A stretch of 64,000 bases of DNA from Purshia tridentata (Eukaryota; Streptophyta; Magnoliopsida; Rosales; Rosaceae): the NCBI GenBank assembly GCA_003254885.1, contig QANT01002270.1:62001-126000 (forward strand). Direction: 5' to 3'. Made by a program: the position numbers and the translations under genes. This document shows, in pieces, positions 1-12,400 of the stretch. Below the pieces are notes generated by a model. The model was given only the letters and a program-made list of their open reading frames with translations, was not told where the DNA came from and made no database searches. Numbering within the stretch: the first letter of the stretch is position 1; the number at the start of each line of letters is the position of its first letter.

Positions 1-2464
1 CACAAGCCATTCCACCAATTTTTCCTTCTTAGAACATGACCGGATTGCTATCTGGGTGCTTTCTGGCAAAAAAAGAAGACTTGCCACTGATATAAATTCC
101 CTGCTCCAGTCAATTAGCCATGAGATATGACAAGGTTCAATGGATAGGCAAACATTCTTTTCACCAATCCGCATTTCACTTAAACTGCACAAAGAGACAT
201 TCCTGTCAAGATCCGCACATTTTATCAGTGGTATGTTCTTGATGTTGGTGGAGAGAAATTTGGACCTCCAATTATCAGCAATAAACAGTAGAAGCTCCAA
301 ATAGACATCTTCTGACACTCGAACTACAAGATTGGAACTCTGAATGCATTTAGCATACCATTCATCGTTGACTGGTTCAACTTCAAGGAAATTCAGAACG
401 TGATCGTACTCCTCTGTGTCAAATGAATGGCACAAAACATATTTTCCATGGGAAGAGAGATTTGACAAACTTATCCCTTGAGCCCTCGCCTTCATCAAAA
501 TATTCCAAAAGGCAGGCAATAACCTACCCACTTCACAAGGTTTATGGAAGAACTTCTGCTCCATGTGTGGCTCACTTGGTACAATATTTTCCTCAACCAG
601 CTGTGCTTTGATTGACTCCCTCACAACATTCAGTTTTTCATAGGAAGACATCTGGACAGGTAAAAACCTGAACATATGAGGCAAATTAAAAACTGGAGTT
701 TCTGTAGTTCTAACAAGTGAGATAAATGCATTAACAAATGCAAAGGGCACACAGTTCAGTATTCCTTGATTCCACTTGTTGTCCAAGAGAATTGTTTCCC
801 TTGATGATGCTAAAAGAAAATCTGCCTGAATTATGAACGGTAAATTTGTAAACATTTCGGTGGGAAGGAAAGCATAGACCCCTGGTGAGCTCGTTCCTCT
901 ATGCAGGCGTTCTCCAAATGGAAATGCTAGTGTGATCACCCACTCCTCTACCTCCATTCTCCTCTCCACTCTGAATTCGTGCCTAACAGGAAACTTCTGC
1001 TTCCACATATGATATCTACATTCTCTTTCGGATTCATTACCATTTTCATCTGCAGAGAGATGGAGCGTGTAGGATTCAGCATCAATTTTCTTCCTCGTCA
1101 CAAAATCAGTCTCACTTGATATTGCTATTGCACTCACAGTGCTGAGCCTTGGATCCTCATTATCTTCCCGAACTGAGAGCCTCTTAATCTTTGTAAGAAA
1201 CAAGAGAACCTCAGGATGAATGCTAGAGAGCTGCTGCTTCACAGTTTTGACCTTGTCAGGCTTTAGAGGCAAGACCACTGTTGTCGCTGGGAGGGCAGTA
1301 CCACAACCATATATCTGTTTTATGTCAGATAGAGTTGGGTTTTTCTCTGCCCATTCAGGAACTATGTACCCAACATTGCAATGCACACAAGGGTCTTCAC
1401 TAAACTTTATCTGATAACCATTGCTAAAAATGTAAGGCTGAGCAGTGATCAGAAACACACTTTTGAAGCCAATTCCTGTAGATTAACCAGAAATTTGGTT
1501 GAATTAGCACAACAATGAAAAAGCATAAACTACCCAAAAAGACAGGAGCACATCTAGGCACATCAGCATCCATTTTGAAGGCCAATGTTCTAAGCTCTGA
1601 CACTAAAGCATAGATACATATAAAAGCACAACTAAGGGATTTCATTTACATGTACCTTTCTCCCCAATATAGCCGCGCTTCCTGTTGCCTTTCTTGGTGG
1701 ACCGTCCCACACTGCAAATGGATTCTATGTTCTTAGGAGAAAAACCCTTCTCATTATTGAAAACCAACAATGTGGCAGGAGCCCCGATGTTCGTAATATC
1801 CCGGGACGTTATGACAAATTCCAGTGATGGATCAACCCCCTCTGGGTACTCGTTATCTTCTGCATTCTGTATATTAATTAATATTAACCATTTTTTGTTT
1901 TTTGAAAAATCAATCACATACGAAGTAACGAAAAAAGGGTCAGTCTAAATTACTCATACTGGACAATACATATAAAATCAAGTTCAACGGCACCCTCTTG
2001 CTTTAATCAAAGAAATCACCATGGCATAAAAATTCATTTTCTTAGATTAAGTCAACCATAGGTCCATAATATAGAAAAATCAAATAACATGATCAATGCT
2101 ACGACGTCTAGCATGTGGCTTATTACCTGACTTTGAACTTTTCAATATTTCTTCAAAAGCAAATGCAACACAAAAGCACTAAAACTCCAAAATTCTATAA
2201 CCCTGCTATGCATAATGCACTGTACTTTTAACACTAAACAAAGAGCCATCAAAAGGGTACGTATATATGTATATATAGGAACACTGTGAATGCAAATTAA
2301 TTTACCTGAATGAGTTCCATGAGAAAGTGGACGTCCTTGGCATAAAGCTCAGCAGAGAGATTCTTGACGGCCTGGTGAAGATCCTCAGTGAGAGGGTTGA
2401 GTTCTCCTCCGATGGAGAACTTTGTCTTCCGTATCTCTTCTATGTGCTCCCTCGGTGTCACCAT
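1..2464 (-). CDS. NO VEIN/sacsin-like GHKL ATPase-domain protein, copy 1 (3' end off window)
   Basis: The start codon is at 2464-2462, and the coding exons read 2464-2306, 1866-1656 and 1475 to beyond the left edge. All junctions are GT-AG and phases match. The first 53 residues open with MVTPREHIEEIRKTKFSIG, typical of plant histidine-kinase/HSP90-like ATPase proteins related to NO VEIN. Exon 2 carries the N-box-like part, with FNNEKGFSPKNIESICSVG, and the exon 2/3 junction makes GEKGIGFKSVF, the glycine-rich ATP-lid motif of GHKL folds. Exon 3 stays open for all 491 codons visible. Arabidopsis NOV is a nuclear protein needed for vein patterning and auxin response, but this is a NOV relative and not a proven orthologue. 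It is closely similar to the copy at 5030-9163, so the missing C-terminal part can be judged from that copy. A foldback MITE lies about 250 bp upstream of the start. Confidence 0.88.
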
Positions 2465-2707
2465 TTCCGTACAGACAAAACAAGTCAACACACACTGACA
2501 CAGCTTTATTTCCAGACGAAAACAAAGCAACTGAGCAAGCAAAAAGAGAGAGAGAGAGAGAGAGCAAACAGAGTATGACTAAGAATGTGGGTGGGAGTGG
2601 GACACTGTCACACTACTAATGAGTCAATAACCAAGCCTTCCAAAAAAAGAAAAACCAAAAAGCCATGACTTTTACCCCTTTGTCTTAGTTGAGACTTGAG
2701 AATGAAA

Positions 2708-3111
2708 TATTTAAAGCAGGGAAATGCTATGTGTCTTCTCTTTGTGCATTCTCTCTTCTTTTGTTCATTTGACAATTTAATCTCACAATCAGAACTGTTC
2801 AATATCAAGATCATCATTTATAGATCAACTATGCAAAAAATTATCCAAATCAAAAATCGTTTAGTTATCTAACTGTTATCAAACAACTAACGGTGAATTT
2901 AACTATTATGAAAACCATCTATTTATTTGATAACAATTAGATGACTAAACGATTTCTGATTTGGATAATTTTTTCCAGAGTTGATCTATAAATGATGATC
3001 TTGATATTGAACGGTTCCGATCGTGAGATTAAATTGTCAAATGAACAAAAGAAGAGAGAAGACACAAAGAAAAAGGCACAAAGAGAAGGCACATAGCATT
3101 TCTATTTAAAG
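2708..3111. mobile_element. Foldback MITE with 9-bp target-site duplication
   Basis: The element body is about 2717-3102. Its two halves are near-perfect reverse complements of almost 190 bp each, with only a short central loop near 2890-2930. The terminal motif GAAATGCTATGTG at 2721 is mirrored by CACATAGCATTTC ending at 3102. The 9-mer TATTTAAAG occurs on both sides (2708-2716 and 3103-3111). A 9-bp duplication points to the Mutator-like superfamily. Four extra bases between the left duplication and the clear inverted repeat leave the exact left end uncertain. It carries no coding sequence and lies in the upstream region of NOV-like copy 1. Confidence 0.78.
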
Positions 3112-4513
3112 TATTCTAATTAAGGACTCTTAATTTATTTAATTATTAATTAAAGGCTTTTCATTAATTCAGTTTAATCGTTGTTTAAAATTGGTCACGT
3201 GACACTTGTGAGGAAATTTTATTGAGTAAAAGTTTTCGACTTTTATCTTTTATTTCAGTTAATAATGCGACATTTAAAGTGTTCTAATTAAGCACTCTTA
3301 ATTTGAGTATCAATCAAGAACTTTTCATCAATTCAATCATAACGGTTGTTTGAAAAATGATGACTTGCACATGACCAATTTTATGGGGGCAACAACTTCT
3401 TTTTAATCATAGTTAAAAATAGTAATACAAAAATAAAAATAATAAAATAATAAAAAATAAAAGTAATTAAAGAAAATTGGGAGGGACTAGGGAGGATGCA
3501 AAACCCTCCCCACCACTGACCCTTCACACCCATACCCCACCTCCCTCCCCTCTACGACCACCGTCGACCATTTTCCTTCCCTCCTCCCTCTCCCTGCCAA
3601 ACCTATCTATTTCTCTCTCTTAATTGGAACACTTTGATGGATAGTAGGTTTCAAGTTGCATACCATGATTGAATGAGCTCATATTTTCTATCTCTTATTG
3701 AACCAACTTTGGCATCAACAAAAAGGAAAAAACATTTTTAGTTATATACCTTTATTTTAAATTATAATTTATAATATAGTATTTGTGAGCTAGTAGAGTT
3801 CAGCTCCAATCGATTGGGCAGTATAATTGTGTTTTTTGTGTCCTTTTTTTTTCCAGTTTGTCATAAATCATTATTCATTATTTTAGGGTGTTGAATTACA
3901 TTTTTGGGGAGTAAGATTTCAAATCTCACATATGTTTGTTATAAAAATTAAAAGACAGTTAAATTACGAGTACAATTATTAATATTTTTAACCCTAAATT
4001 TTAAATAATATACATGTTATAACATAAGTAAATTGTTACACCTACGATTTACTGTTACGGTTACGTATAAATTTTAAAAAATAGTCAGTAATTCGGTGGT
4101 TAAAAATAAAAAACCAAAACAAAAGGGTGACCTTCTCATGGAAGGCAACGAAAAGGCTTGTCAATGTCAAGGAAGTGACCAGGCAAAGAAAGTGAAAAGA
4201 AAGTGAAAGAAAACCATATATTAAACTATAAATATTAAATAGTGGGATTTGTACGAAAAGCAAGACTTTGCATGAACTTTGCACGCTGAGTCTTTGAGAT
4301 TGATTGAGACTCTTCGTCACCTTTTCATTTTCCAAAGGGCAAACTGACAAAATGGACGGTAAATTATTATGATATGGGCTCAATTTCAACTGGCCTTAGT
4401 CTAACCAACAACTTTATTTATATAATGTAATTGCCCAAATGTTAGGCATGCAGAGATAATGTATTTTAATTTCTATTAGGCATAGATGTATATAATATAT
4501 TACATGATATTGA
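3112..4513. other. AT-rich intergenic region with an imperfect tandem duplication
   Basis: No gene is supported. The stretch at about 3107-3215 is repeated imperfectly at about 3276-3385; both begin with AAAGT, then TTCTAATTAAG and a cold-spot of alternating A/T, and include a GACACTTG-like or GACTTGCACATG segment. A pyrimidine-rich patch occupies 3500-3620. The rest is low-complexity AT-rich DNA. Confidence 0.6.
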
Positions 4514-5029
4514 TTATACTGATAGTGAAAGAGAGTAAGAAGTAATTAAGGATGTGAATNTAATTACAGGAATAGCCACACTAATAAAGATATTTACAAC
4601 AGGATGTGAATTTTGTTGCCCAATTGGACGTGGTGGTGGTTCAGAGGATCGTTGTGCCATTAGTGATACCAATAGCAAAGGTTGTAAGTGGCCATGACCT
4701 TGTTTTCTACCTGCTTGTAAATGATGAATAATAGTACTAGTAGTAGCACTAGGTCTGAAAATTCCTAGTTGAAATACAAGAGGATACCACATAGTTCAAA
4801 TTACACAAAGAAGCTATCACTTGTTCAAAATTACAACAGAATCCCATTACCAAAACCCCATAACCAGCACTAAATAAGGTTCACGTACAGCATGCATTGA
4901 TAGACCATCAGATTCAATAATATACACCGATTCCACACATTATCACATACTATTATACAAGATATATAGAAGACAGTAAATAAAGGACACAAACCACACA
5001 TTAACACAACTTATTCATAGCATACCTCC
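4514..5029. other. 3' flank of NOV-like copy 2, contains an assembly N
   Basis: This lies directly downstream of the stop codon of the minus-strand gene ending at 5030 and probably holds its 3' untranslated region. An undetermined base sits at 4560. A short open frame on the minus strand crosses this N; it has no recognisable domain and I do not call it a gene. Confidence 0.5.
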
Positions 5030-8000
5030 CTACTCAGAAGGGAAGGCAGATTTGAGAAACTCCTCATCCTCCATGAAGATTTGCAAGTTCTTGGACTTCA
5101 TCAAGAAGTCAACTGCTTCCTTGTTAAATTCTAGCACGAAGGCGACTTTGATCAGCTCAGAGAGTGCATGTATATGATCAATGTTCTCCCACAAGACACC
5201 ATTAGATATTGCCTCAGAGAAAAATGTAGCAAACTCAAGTAGATTTTTATGTGCTCCAGGACCAGACTTGTCCATTTTCTGTGTGAAAAATTTGGAACTC
5301 TCTCTGTCCCACCGTATCTTTCGGCTTGCTCTCACATTCAAAATCTCCCCAGAAGACAAGGGCAGTTTATAGCTTACAGAGATTGGTTCAGTTGTCTCCA
5401 TAACAGTAAGATTTAGAAGACATTGGACAGCTTCATGCCTCCTTTTTGCTTCCATTTCAATGGTGGGATCAGCTAGAAAACCAAGAATGAGCCTGAGCAG
5501 CTCTTTCCCAATCAAATTATCCCTTGGAATTACCACTTGTTCGACGCCATTTTCTAGGGACACTTCTTCTCTCTCTACAGATTCAGAAATAGTTCGAACA
5601 CCAACTTGCCTGTAGATTTCAAGCAACGAAGTTCGAGGCAAGGAAGGCAAGCTTGGCTGCGGATACCAAACAAATATTGGGTGAGAAGAAGACTGTTCAA
5701 AAATATCCTTCAGTTGAAGATCATCAGCAAGGAAAACATCGCACTTGTTTAACAACAAGATTTCATCAGACCCTGAATTAACAGGCACTTTCACAAAAGC
5801 ATTAGCAAGAGTTTTCTCTGTTCTCTTATTCCAGTTTTTTGAAACATACTTCCAGAACTTGCAACACTCAGAATGCGACAATCTTTTTTCTGAGCTTTCC
5901 CAAATGTTCCAGAGCTCGCAGTAATCCTCAATTGAAGGACGGGATTTTACTCCCAAAGCAGCAGAGAAAAAAATAAGTAGTTTCTGCTCAAAGTATTTCT
6001 CCAGAACAGTGAACTGCAAACCGAATAGCTCATCCTTGTCATATATAACACATTCATCAGAACGAACCCACTTCTGATTTCCTTCTGGAATCCTGATCCT
6101 TCTGGCAGCCTCACTGTCTGGCTCCCACTTAAACTCACTCAAGTAATTATATATTCGAACAAAAGTGGAAAATTCATCATGAAGATCAACGTGGCCAGCA
6201 ATCAACGGACATCCATCTGCCACTTCAACAGTCACCCCTATTGCAGAGAGCTCTTTTCCGTAGGATGTAATTTTAGAACCATAAAACTCTTCATCAATGA
6301 AAGGCCCATCAGTCCTCTTTAAATGCTCACCAAACTTGGAATTAAACAACAAGCACTCGCCGGGAGGCTTATAACCAGCATGAGTCTTTAAGTATGCTCG
6401 AGAAACTTTCTTCATGAAAGATTCAGGAAAGGAGTAATCTTTCTCCTGCAATAAAATCTGCATGCATTCCAGCAACGCAAGTGCATTTTCAGGAGAAATA
6501 TAGCTCGGATACTGGCGGAGATAAAGACAAGAAGCTACAAACTTGACTCCATCCTTCAATTCCACTACAACCCCAAACATCTTCAGCTCTTTCTTATATT
6601 CATGAATGTTGTTGCCATAATAATTCTCAGAATCATCAATGAAAGGGAGAAGACATAATGGCGAGATAGATTCCCACTCAGGACTAAAGAGAATGCATTG
6701 CCTTGGAGATCTATAGTCGCCAAGACGAGTGCGCAACCACTTTACCTCACGAATGCAGCTCTTAAGATCTGCAGGAAATTTAAAAGGAGTCCCCTTGAGC
6801 TGCCTGCAACACGCGAGAAATGATACAACATTTTCTTTGGTGATGGAAGCTGATGATGCAGACTGCCTGAAACAGTGAGCAAAACCTTTTGCAGCCCCCT
6901 CAAATTCAACAACCACCCCTGTTGTCTTCAACTCATTTCTGTAGGAAAGGACACTGCTTCCATAGTAATTATGATCAATCACTGGGAGACTTTTGAAGAC
7001 CTGTAAAATGCAACCCCATACAGGGTGAAACAAGAAACATTCACCAGGAGACTTGTACCCATTACTTGTTTTCAGGCACTTAGTTCCTTTCAAAGCTTTG
7101 ACCAGTTTATCAGATGACCCATAATCATCATGCATAATCTGCAGCATTAATAGAACAGCCTCACGTGTCAGAGAAGTTAAGTATGGAGGTGACTTTAGGT
7201 AGTCAATGATAAGCTGGTAACTTCCGTAGAAGGAGACAACCACACCAAGCAACTCAAGTTCTGTTTTGAAATTCAGAATTTCTTCACCGTAGAACTCCTG
7301 ATCAATGAAGGGAATGTTACTAATTTGGGATGCAATTCTCCACTTTTGATCAAACAAGACAGATCCAACTGGAGACCTGTAACCGTTGTGTGTTTTAAGC
7401 CACTGTCCTTTTTGAATACTGCGGATGAAGTCTTCTGGGGGAAGAAATTTTACTCTTAAAAACTTGATGAAACGTAGTATTGAAAATACATTGCCTCTAG
7501 TCAAAGTGGACGAAGCTGCCAGAGACATAAGATGATTCCCAATAAATTCACATGCTTCTTTATATTCAAACATGACTCCAAGTGCTTTTAGCTCCTCCTT
7601 ATAACCATTAATTCTTTCTCCATAATAACTCTGATCGACCAGTGGGATATCAACAAAAACAGATCCATTCTGCAAAATGTCTCCCCATGATGATGTAAGT
7701 ACAAATGACTGCGAAGGTGGCCTGAAACCAGAAAAGCCATTCAAAGTAACTTTCAACCAGCTACCTTCCTTTAAGCATTTCAAGAACGTCGGTGGGATAT
7801 AAATTCCATGATTCAGGTGGCGAATCCAGTCCAAAAGCAAGAATGCATTTGGCTTCGTAAGTGGTGCAGATACAGTTGGAATACATGCATTTGGAGCAGA
7901 AATAAAAGGGACGTCCTTGGCTGAAGCATGATCTTTGAGGAACTCTAGGAGCTTATTTTCTGGTGTATATGTACCTGCAAAATGGCCTGGATTCATGTAA

Positions 8001-9163
8001 TCTTCTCCTAACTCAACAAAGCCTTCTCCTCTCCACAGATTTGAATCGGTCAACCTAGACCATTTGCTTTCCTTGGCAGGGACAATAACCCCACTCCTTT
8101 GTCTGTTTACGTACCCATAGCTATCCACAAGTGGCATATTATTACCACATAAAAGATCAACTTCAGGACCCGAGATATAACCTTCGCTCAATGATTGATG
8201 TAAAAAGTGAGCAAATGCAACAGCAAGTTTCGGCTCAATATTAAGAGAATTTTTAAGGAGATCTGCATATTTGTATACATTTAGACCAAAAACTTTCATT
8301 TCATTCACAAGCCATTTCTCCAATTTGTCCTTCTTAGAACATGACCGGATTGCTATCTGGGTTTTTTGTGGCATAAAAAGAAGACTTGACACAGATATAA
8401 ATTCTCTGTTCCAGTCAATCAGCCATGAGATATGACGAGGTTTAATAGACAGGCAAACCTTCTTTTCACCAATCCGCATTGAACTTAAACTGCACAAAGA
8501 GACATTCCTGTGAAGATCCGCACATTTTATCAGTGGTATGTTCTTGATGTTGGTGTTGAAAAATTTGGAACTCCAATTGTCAGCAATAAACAGTAGAAGC
8601 TCCAAATAGACATCTTCTGACACTCCAACTACAAGATTGGAACTCTGAATGCATTTAGCATACCATTCATCATTGACGAATTCGACTTCAAGGAACTTCA
8701 GAACGTCATCATACTTCTCCGTGTCAAATGAATGGCACAAAACATATCTTCCATGGGAAGAGAGATTTGACAAACTTACCCCTTGAGCCCTCGCCTCGAT
8801 CAAAATATTCCAAAAGGCAGGCAATAACCTACCCACTTCACGAGGTTTATGAAAGAAGTTCTGCCCCATGTGCGGCTCACTTGGTACAATGTTTTCCTCA
8901 ACCAGCTGTGCTTTGATTGACCCCCTCACAACATTTAGTTCTTTATAAATAGAGCTCTGAACAGGTAAAAACCTGAACATATGAGGCAAACTAGACACTG
9001 GAGCATTTTCTGTAGTTCTCACAAGTGAGATAAATGCTTTAACAAATGCACAGGGCACACAGTTGAGAATTCCTTGATTCCACTTGTTGTCCAAGAGAAT
9101 CGTTTCCCTTGATGATGCTAAAAGAAAATCTGCCTGAATTATGAAAGGTAAATCTGTAACCAT
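5030..9163 (-). pseudogene. NO VEIN/sacsin-like protein, copy 2, 5'-truncated at a copia element
   Basis: An uninterrupted frame of 1377 codons runs from 9163 to the stop at 5032-5030. Its first part (9163 to about 8310) aligns with copy 1 at about 850 to 1 with only scattered differences. The start codon, both upstream exons and the whole GHKL ATPase domain are missing, because the copia 5' LTR begins at 9164 in the middle of what was exon 3. What remains is the long C-terminal region, including five tandem repeats of about 113 residues (about 7800-6200). Each repeat carries a WLKT..GY.SP core, then an FID.EFYG-like core, then EL...GVVVE. No stop or frameshift is seen, which suggests recent truncation or continued constraint. 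With no ATP-binding module it cannot do the full family job. An ATG at 9163-9161, and one inside the antisense LTR, could start a shortened product; that is inference. Confidence 0.85.
6200..7800 (-). repeat. Five in-frame ~113-residue repeats in NOV-like copy 2
   Basis: Reading the minus strand, cores beginning GSWLKV, GQWLKT, TKCLKT, VKWLRT and RAYLKT recur about every 340 bp (near 7765, 7415, 7080, 6740 and 6395). Each is followed about 35 residues later by a core of the type VDQSYYG, IDQEFYG, IDHNYYG, ENYYG or IDEEFYG, then an EL...GV.VE segment. The divergence between units shows an old internal duplication, not a recent one. Confidence 0.75.
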
Positions 9164-9369
9164 TGATAGAATAGATAAACCACCATTAATTGCATAGCCC
9201 ACATAGCAGCCCAAGCAGCCCATATAAGTTTACTTGTACAGTTAGGTCTTGTTAAGTTTCCTGTTGTTTCTAGGATTGTACTGGCCAAGCCTCTCTTTAT
9301 ATGCTCTCTTGTAATACATATTGAGCAAGTTAATAAAGAATAGATTGTGGAAGGATTATAACTCTGACA
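9164..9369 (+). repeat. Copia 5' LTR (206 bp)
   Basis: It begins TGATAGAATAG and ends CTCTGACA, followed at once by the primer-binding site. It lies antisense to, and abuts, the truncated NOV-like exon. Confidence 0.95.
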
Positions 9370-9477
9370 TGGTATCAGAGCCACAACTCTAAAAAAAAAA
9401 AAAAAAAAAAGAGGAAACGTACCCTAGTTTTCTTTTCCTCTGCTTTGTTTCGTCCTCTCTTCTTTGGGTCTTCTAGA

Positions 9478-12400
9478 ATGTCTTCCTCTCTTGCTCCTTC
9501 TCTTCCTAATGTCTCTTATGTTGTTTCTATTAAGCTTGATCGCAAAAACTATATGCTTTGGAAGGCCCAGTTTCTACCCTTATTGAAGAGTAATGATTTG
9601 TTAGGTTTTGTTGATGGCACAAAGCCTTGCCCTGGTGAGTTTCAAACTGATGGGGTCACCCCTAATCCCGCATATGCTGATTGGCAGAAGAAGGATCAAC
9701 AACTTCTGAGTTGGATTAATTCTACTTTGACTGAGGGTATTTTGTCTACTGTTGCAAGATGTGAGACTGCTCGTGCAGCCTGGCAGTCCTTGGAAAGACG
9801 TTTTAATGCACAATCTCGTTCTAGGATTCTTCAATTGAAGCAACAACTCCAGACCACGAAACGTGGTAATCTTTCTATCACAGATTACATTGATAAGATG
9901 CATAGTCTTGCCGATAATTTAGCTCTTGCTGGTAAGGCCCTAGAAGATGATGATTTTATTGATCTCATTCTTAATGGTGTTGGTCCTGCTTTCGAGAGTT
10001 CTGTTAACTCTATTCAGTCCCGTGAGACACCTATGTGTTTGGATGATGTGGTTGCCTTTCTTTTGAGTGCTGAAAGCCGCTTGGAGGAATATGGTTCTCA
10101 TTTTCCTAATGACTCAACGACTACAGTGTTATATGCTAATACTCCTAGTCACAATCATGGTCGTGGGCGTGGTGTTTCTTCTGGTCGTGGTGGTTTCTCT
10201 CATTCTGGTCAAGGTACTCAGTTTGGTCGCGGTGGTCCTTATTTCCATCATGGTGGTAGTGGTTTTACCGGCGGCCGACGTGGTGGTTTTTCTGGCCAAA
10301 GGGGCAGTTTCTCTAGCGGTCCGCGGGGTGGTTATTCTGGTGGTCGTGGACTTTTGCCTCTTCCTCCTCCCTCTCCTACTTTTTCTGGTTCCTTTTCCAA
10401 TGGTCGTGGTGGTTCTCTTTCTTCCGGGACACTTCCAAGTTCATATAATACTACCTTTCAGGGTAATTGCTATCAGTGTGGTGTGTTTGGCCATCAGGCC
10501 CGCCATTGCTTACAGGGTCGTGGCTCTTCTCCGCATACTGCATTGGCTGCCAATCCAACAACTATTAGTCAGTCCCCTACTTGGTTCACAGATAGTGGGG
10601 CCTCTGCTCATGTCACTCATGACTTAGCCAATCTCCACATCTCTAATGAGTACACAGGAACAGATCAAGTGTCAGTCGGTAATGGTGCAGGTTTACAAAT
10701 TTCTCATATTGGTTCTAGTTCTATCTCTCCTTTCCTTCTTTCTAATGTTCTTCATTGTCCTTCTGTTTCTCATAATTTGCTCAGTGTTCATCGTTTTACC
10801 TCTGACAATAACTGTTATTTTATTTTCACACCCTCTGATTTTTTTGTGAAGGATCTATCGTCGGGGAAGACGCTTTTCCACGGCAAGAGTGAAAATGGCT
10901 TGTATCCGTTTCGTTCATCTTCTCCCTCCTTTCAATTTCCATCCAAAGCTATTGCTCTTTTTGGTGATCGAACGTCCTCTTCTACATGGCATCAACGATT
11001 GGGGCACCCTTCTCATGCTGTGCTTCAAAAATTGGTTCCGCATATTCCTCTTAGTGGTTCTAGGGATTTTTCTTTTTGTTCTGCTTGTCCGTTAGGGAAG
11101 AGCACTAAGTTGTCTTTTCAATTATCTGACTCCATTTCTCTTTTCCCTTTGCAACTTGTTCATTGTGATATTTGGACCTCTCCAGTAGTCTCTAATAAAG
11201 GTTCCAAATATTTTATAATTTTTATTGATGATTTTTCTCGTTATACTTGGGTGTTTCCTATGCGTTTTAAATATGAAGCTTTTGATTATTTTAAGAAATT
11301 TAAAACTTTGGTTGAAAATCTATTATCTGTTAATTGTGTGTGTACAATCAAAGCCCTTCAAACAGACGGTGGTGGTGAATTCTTAAGCAATCAATTCCAA
11401 TCTTTCTTAAGCTCTAATGGCATTTTTCATCGCATTTCTTGCCCTCATACCCCGGAACAAAATGGGGCTGCTGAACGTAAGCAGCGCCATGTTGTAGATA
11501 TGGGGTTAACATTATTGGCTACAGCTGGCATGCCTTCTAATTTTTGGGTTGAGGCGTTTAATACCTCCACTTATTTAATTAATCGCTTGCCGGCTCGCCA
11601 ATTGGATTATACATCGCCCTATGAAAAATTATTTGGGCGCTTGCCCTCTTACTCTTCTTTACGCGTGTTTGGTTGTGCCTGTTATCCATATCTCCGCCCA
11701 TATAATAAACACAAGCTTCATTTTCGATCACGCCAATGTGTGTTTATTGGATACTCACTTCATTATCAGGGTTATAGGTGTTTTGATCCATCTAATGGTC
11801 GTATCTATTTGTCTCGTCATGTGGTCTTTGATGAGAGCACTTTTCCTTTTAAATTTCAAGCAGGCTCATCTTCACTCCAGCCGGTGGACGTCTCCTCTTC
11901 GACAGTTGTTCTTCCCCCCATTGCTCCGTCCAAGGTAACTGTTTCTCCTCCTTCTTCTTTTTCGTTTGCTTCTGCTCCATCCAATGCTTCTGATATGTTA
12001 ACTTCGTCGCCTATTTCTAGTTCGTCTTTAGTTTCTCCTTTGCAGCCGGTTACCTCTCCTTTGGCTCCATCTCCATCTCCTCTGCGTACATATCAAAGGG
12101 ATCCAAATCGTCGAGTGGTCCATTTCCAGTCTCCTCAGTGCACTAGCCCTCCCAACTCACCCCCTCCAGGTTCTACTAGCCCTGCTCATATCTCTAATCC
12201 CTCTTCTCCTCCTCGTCCTTCCCAGATTAATACGCACTCCATGGTCACTCGCCTCAAGGATGGTATTACCAAACCAAATCAGAAATTTGCTAACCTTATT
12301 TACTCGCAGGTGCTTGATTCTGAACCACATTCATTTAGGGAGGCAGTTAAACATGAGCATTGGAGACAGGCTATGCTCACTGAGTTTCAAGCCTTACAAC

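Noticed and set aside
4514-4792. Minus-strand frame with a proline-rich stretch
   Set aside because: It crosses an undetermined base, has no recognisable domain and lies in the 3' flank of NOV-like copy 2.
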